Assembly (NCBI GenBank): GCA_041494245.1
Contig: JBGQAK010000010.1
Location: forward strand, 95,728 to 159,727
From: RBG-13-68-16 sp041494245
GTDB lineage: Bacteria > Acidobacteriota > Thermoanaerobaculia > Thermoanaerobaculales > Thermoanaerobaculaceae
Direction: 5' to 3'
Length of the DNA stretch: 64,000 bases
Shown here piece after piece: positions 60,499 through 64,000 of the stretch (positions are counted from its first letter, which is position 1; each line of letters opens with the position of its first letter). Made by a program: the position numbers and the translations under genes. The notes below the pieces were generated by a model. The model saw only the letters and a program-made list of their open reading frames with translations. It had not been told where the DNA came from and made no database searches.

Positions 60499-62427
60499 GT
60501 GATTTCAGAACGGGGCACCGGCCCTGCTCAGGTGAGCCCCTCGCTCGGCGAGGTGCGCGGATCGGTAGGGGTGTCGCCGCAGCTCTCGTTCTGGCGGCGC
60601 CTGTTCGCCTTCTCCGGCCCCGCGTACCTGGTCAGCGTCGGCTACATGGACCCGGGCAACTGGGCCACCGACATCGCTGCCGGTTCCAAGTTCGGGTACG
60701 CGTTGATCTGGGTCCTGGTGATGTCGAACCTGATGGCGATCCTGCTGCAGAGCCTCTCGGCGCGCCTCGGGATCGTGACCGGCATGGACCTGGCCCAGGC
60801 GTGCCGGGCGATGTTCAGCCGCCGGGTCTCCCAGGTGCTCTGGGTGCTCGCCGAGGTGGCGATCGCGGCCTGCGACCTCGCCGAGGTGCTGGGCTCGGCC
60901 ATCGGTTTGCAGCTTCTGTTCGGCATCCCCCTCCTGGCCGGCGTGGTGATCACCACGTTCGACACGCTGATCATCCTCGTGCTCCACAGCCGCGGTGTGC
61001 GGATGATGGAGGCGTTCATCGTCGCGCTGGTCACGACCATAGGCGCGTGCCTGGCGTACGAGGTCTTCCTCGCCAAGCCTCACTGGGGGGCGATCGTGAC
61101 GGGGTTCGTGCCCTCGCTTCCCGGCGAGGGTGCGCTCTACCTGGCGATCGGCATCCTGGGCGCCACCGTGATGCCGCACAATCTCTACCTGCACTCGGCC
61201 CTGGTGCAGTCGCGGCGCATCACGCAGACGCCTGCTGGGATCCACAGCGGGGTGCGCTTCAACATCATCGACTCGGTGGTGGCGCTCAACGGCGCGTTCC
61301 TCGTCAACGCCGCTCTGCTGGTGATGGCGGCGGCGACCTTCTTCAACGCCGGCTACCACGAGGTGACGGAGATCCAGGATGCGTACAGGTTGCTGGAACC
61401 CATCCTGGGCGCCTCTGTCGCGCCGGTCGCCTTTGCCGTCGCGCTCATCGCCTCCGGGCAGTCCTCCACGATCACAGGAACGCTGGCGGGGCAGATCGTG
61501 ATGGAGGGTTTCGTCCAGCTGCGGCTGCGGCCGATCGTGCGCCGCCTGCTCACCCGGGCCGCGGCCATCATCCCGGCGGTCCTCACGATCGTGTTCCTCG
61601 GGGAGCGCGCCTCGGGCGATCTCCTTATCTTTTCCCAGGTCGTGCTCTCCCTGCAGCTCTCGTTCGCGGTGATCCCCCTGATCCACCTGGTCTCCGACGA
61701 GCGCTGGATGGGCCAGTACACGGTCAAGCCCCTCCTGCGGGGCGCCGCCTGGGTGGCGGCCGGCGTGATCGTCGTGCTCAACCTGAAGCTGGCCGGGGAC
61801 GAGATCGTGGGCTGGCTCTCCGGCGCCGGAAGTCACACGTGGCTCGTGGGGCTCACGGTGCTCCCGCTGGCTGCCGGGTTGGTTGTCCTGCTGGGCTACG
61901 TGACCGTGGTGCCGCTGCTCGAGAGGAGGCGCGGCACACCCACACCGAGCTTTGCCGGGGTGCACGGGCCCACCACCATGCCGGCCGTGCGGCCGCCACA
62001 GCCGCCAAGGCGCATCGCCGCCGCGGTGGACTTCTCGAGTGCGGACACCGCGGTGCTCTCCCACGCGGTGACGCTGGCGCGCGTCGCCGGCCGCGGGGCC
62101 GCCGTCATGTTGTTGCACGTGGTGGAGTCGGGCGGTGCGCGGATCATGGGAGACGAGATGCACGACAGGGAGGCGCGCGCCGACCAGGAGCGCCTGGAGC
62201 TCTACCGGAAGGAACTGGGCGAGCTGGGCGTGGAGGCCGCCTACGACCTTGGCTTCGACGACCCGGTTGATGCACTCACGGCGCTCGTCCAGCACCATCA
62301 GCCCGACCTGCTCGTACTGGGCAGTCACGGCCACCGCGGCATGGGGGACTTCGTCCACGGCACGACCGTGGAGCGCCTGCGGCACCGGGTCAAAGTCCCG
62401 GTCCTCGTCGTCCCGAGCGCCGCCTAG
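60499..62427 (+). CDS. Nramp-family metal transporter fused to a UspA domain
   Basis: A 642-residue fusion. Residues 30-470 are an Nramp (MntH-like) transporter of about eleven helices with the metal-site motifs DPGNWATD in TM1 and VMPHNLYLHS in TM6, plus GQSSTITGTLAGQIVMEGF. Residues 505-642 are a universal-stress domain: RIAAAVDFSSADTAVLSHAV, VMLLHVVE, and the ATP-loop style GSHGHRGMGDFVHGTTVERL. Manganese or iron uptake is expected of the transporter. A UspA tail on Nramp is uncommon and suggests nucleotide-dependent control. GTG start. Confidence 0.9.
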   Translation: MISERGTGPAQVSPSLGEVRGSVGVSPQLSFWRRLFAFSGPAYLVSVGYMDPGNWATDIAAGSKFGYALIWVLVMSNLMAILLQSLSARLGIVTGMDLAQACRAMFSRRVSQVLWVLAEVAIAACDLAEVLGSAIGLQLLFGIPLLAGVVITTFDTLIILVLHSRGVRMMEAFIVALVTTIGACLAYEVFLAKPHWGAIVTGFVPSLPGEGALYLAIGILGATVMPHNLYLHSALVQSRRITQTPAGIHSGVRFNIIDSVVALNGAFLVNAALLVMAAATFFNAGYHEVTEIQDAYRLLEPILGASVAPVAFAVALIASGQSSTITGTLAGQIVMEGFVQLRLRPIVRRLLTRAAAIIPAVLTIVFLGERASGDLLIFSQVVLSLQLSFAVIPLIHLVSDERWMGQYTVKPLLRGAAWVAAGVIVVLNLKLAGDEIVGWLSGAGSHTWLVGLTVLPLAAGLVVLLGYVTVVPLLERRRGTPTPSFAGVHGPTTMPAVRPPQPPRRIAAAVDFSSADTAVLSHAVTLARVAGRGAAVMLLHVVESGGARIMGDEMHDREARADQERLELYRKELGELGVEAAYDLGFDDPVDALTALVQHHQPDLLVLGSHGHRGMGDFVHGTTVERLRHRVKVPVLVVPSAA

Positions 62428-62525
62428 CCGGCCCTCGGCTGCGCGGGCTCCGGGGGCCGCGGAACTGTTTGCACTGACGGGCTGTTACGACGGTGACCGC
62501 CATGGCGAAAGGAGGCCGGACACCC

Positions 62526-63863
62526 ATGGCATCTGGCACGTTACCCCCTCCCCGTGGCAAGGCCATGGGGGGCATGTTTCGGGCGCTCGGGTCCCGCAAC
62601 TATCGGCTCTTCTTTGCCGGCCAGGGGATCTCCCTCATTGGCACATGGATCCAGACGATCGCTCTTTCCTGGCTCGTGTACAGCTTGACACATTCGGCGT
62701 TCCTGCTCGGGCTCGTCGGTTTCTCGGCGCAGATCGCCACCTTCCTGTTCGCTCCCTTCGCCGGCGTCGTCGCCGATCGCCTGAACCGACACCACCTGCT
62801 CGTGCTTACGCAGACGCTCTTCATGGTGCAGGCGTTTGTGCTCGGCATGCTTGTCCTGACCCATGCGATCACCGTGTGGCAGATCGTGCTCCTGAGCGTG
62901 CTCCTGGGCACCGTCAACGCCTTCGACACGCCGACCCGGCAGTCATTCGTGGTCTCGATGATCGAGAACCGGGACGACCTCCCCAACGCAATTGCACTGA
63001 ACTCGTCGATGTTCAACGGTGCGCGTCTGGTGGGGCCGGCCATCGCCGGGATCCTCATTGCGGCCGTTGGAGAGGGTGTCTGCTTCCTGATCAACGCCGC
63101 GAGCTACCTCGCCGTGATCGCTGCCCTCCTGGCGATGAAGGTCACGCCACCGGTCTTGCGCCGCGAGCGGCGTCGGGTCTGGCACGAGCTGCGCGAGGGC
63201 TTTGTGTACACCTTCGGGTTTGCCCCCACCAGGGACATCATTCTCCTGCTCGCCCTGGTCAGCCTTGTCGGCATGCCGTATGCGACGCTGATGCCCATCT
63301 TCGCGGCCCAGGTCCTGCACGGCGGGGCCAGCACCCTAGGCTTCCTATCCTCGGCCGCCGGCGTTGGCGCTCTAGCAGGTGCCATCGTACTCGCGTCCCG
63401 CAAGACGGTACTCGGGCTCGGCCGCTGGATACCCATCTCCTGCACCGTCTTCGGGTTGGCGCTCATGGCGTTCTCCTGGTCGCGCTGGCTGCCGCTCTCC
63501 ATCGTGCTCCTGGCCGTGGTCGGCCTCGGCATGATCACCCAGATGGCGTCCAGCAACACGATCCTGCAGACCGTCGTGGACGACGAGTGGCGGGGTCGCG
63601 TCATGAGCTTCTACACCATGGCATTCATCGGCATGACGCCGTTCGGCAGCCTGCTTGCGGGGGCGCTCGCCAGCCGGATAGGCGCGCCGCTAACGGTCAT
63701 GCTCGGGGGGATCATTTGCGTCCTCGCCGCGGCCGCGTTCGCGCGCCGACTGCCAGAGATCAGGCGGCTCGTCCGGCCCATTTACCGGTCGCGGGGCATC
63801 ATCCCCGAGGTGGCGACGGGCGTGCAGGCCGCGGATGCCGCCGCCCCGTCCGCGCGGCCCTAG
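62526..63863 (+). CDS. major facilitator exporter (MFS_3/EntS-like)
   Basis: A 445-residue transporter with twelve hydrophobic segments. It begins RALGSRNYRLFFAGQGISLIG, with TWIQTIALSWLVYSLT and ADRLNRHHLL loops; ALNSSMFNGARLVGPAIAG and ANDEWRGRV-type segment VVDDEWRGRVMSFY are typical of the EntS/MFS_3 subfamily. Substrate unknown. ATG 62526 is favoured because AAGGAGG lies ten bases upstream; starts at 62502 and 62493 are also in frame. Confidence 0.88.
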   Translation: MASGTLPPPRGKAMGGMFRALGSRNYRLFFAGQGISLIGTWIQTIALSWLVYSLTHSAFLLGLVGFSAQIATFLFAPFAGVVADRLNRHHLLVLTQTLFMVQAFVLGMLVLTHAITVWQIVLLSVLLGTVNAFDTPTRQSFVVSMIENRDDLPNAIALNSSMFNGARLVGPAIAGILIAAVGEGVCFLINAASYLAVIAALLAMKVTPPVLRRERRRVWHELREGFVYTFGFAPTRDIILLLALVSLVGMPYATLMPIFAAQVLHGGASTLGFLSSAAGVGALAGAIVLASRKTVLGLGRWIPISCTVFGLALMAFSWSRWLPLSIVLLAVVGLGMITQMASSNTILQTVVDDEWRGRVMSFYTMAFIGMTPFGSLLAGALASRIGAPLTVMLGGIICVLAAAAFARRLPEIRRLVRPIYRSRGIIPEVATGVQAADAAAPSARP

Positions 63864-64000
63864 GAGCCTGTCCGAGTAATGGGGCGAGTCGCGCGCAGGG
63901 GGCTTGCGAGGCGCAGGCAAGGCGCGAGGAGGCAGGCGATGCTGGAGCATCGTGGCCGACGAGCAACGCAGCATGCGCCCGCAACACCCCTGCGCCCGGA
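63864..64000. repeat. interspersed repeat copy at the right edge
   Basis: It has outer arms GCGCAGGGG (63893-63901) and CCCCTGCGC (63987-63995), an inner hairpin GATGCT-GG-AGCATC (63938-63951) and the words GGCAAGGCGCGAGG and GCAACGCAGCA shared with 53670-53750. No gene is seen; the repeat may continue beyond the window. Confidence 0.65.

Noticed and set aside
60505..62385. Long minus-strand frame opposite the Nramp-UspA gene
   Set aside because: Composition is His/Arg/Asp-rich as expected of an antisense shadow.

Overview
The window is a high-GC bacterial chromosome segment, dense in short-spaced or ATGA-overlapping operons, and carries one integrated element of about 16.8 kb. Gene content (complex II plus malate dehydrogenase, a DRG-like TGS GTPase, tandem B12 radical-SAM genes, a PQQ sugar dehydrogenase with a beta-rich tail, and many GC-rich interspersed mini-repeats) fits an Acidobacteriota-like bacterium best, perhaps near Thermoanaerobaculia. 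That placement is inference from gene style, not a marker search.

Layout. 1-8209: exopolysaccharide block: PHP tyrosine phosphatase (cut by the window edge), tyrosine autokinase/co-polymerase, Wza-type export protein, outer-membrane barrel, a divergent Wzy/WaaL-type membrane protein and an anchored helical-repeat protein. 8229-12050: tandem-CDGSH protein, TGS GTPase, a small membrane protein coupled to a sodium:solute symporter, and endonuclease III. 12107-16532: complex II (transcribed sdhA-C-D-B) and mdh, with a terminator between them. 16634-26677: rimP-nusA-infB-ylxP-rbfA-nrnA-truB-rpsO-pnp, with a good promoter and an attenuator-like hairpin ahead of rimP.

26673-43519: the integrated element. 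A 15-bp direct repeat sits at the pnp stop codon (attL) and again 180 bp beyond a tyrosine integrase (attR). Immediately after attR comes a strong terminator that was probably pnp's own before insertion. The right half is one leftward series of ten genes (integrase, unknown, excisionase-like, a 21-codon ORF, a phage-like protein, a small basic protein, PrimPol-helicase, TubC_N-like, PC4-like, unknown), mostly with stop/start overlaps. The left half is cargo of visibly lower GC: zinc-ribbon protein, ribbon-helix-helix pair, metallopeptidase-like protein, a DNA methyltransferase fused to an Mrr-like nuclease domain, a 56-aa Cys/His protein, two DUF3800 proteins, a possible nuclease coupled to one of them, and a broken DUF499 ATPase. 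No capsid, terminase or conjugation genes are seen, so it looks like a satellite or integrative replicon carrying defence cargo.

43632-64000: mutM; a three-gene unit of two B12-radical-SAM proteins and a diiron ferritin-like protein; a DsrC / DsrM-like / DsrK-like redox module without dsrAB; a class V cysteine desulfurase; a CorA transporter next to copies of an interspersed repeat; the yceD-rpmF-plsX-fabH-fabD-fabG lipid cluster; a secreted PQQ sugar dehydrogenase; an Nramp-UspA fusion; an MFS exporter; and another repeat copy at the right edge. I see no rRNA, tRNA, CRISPR array or transposase gene.
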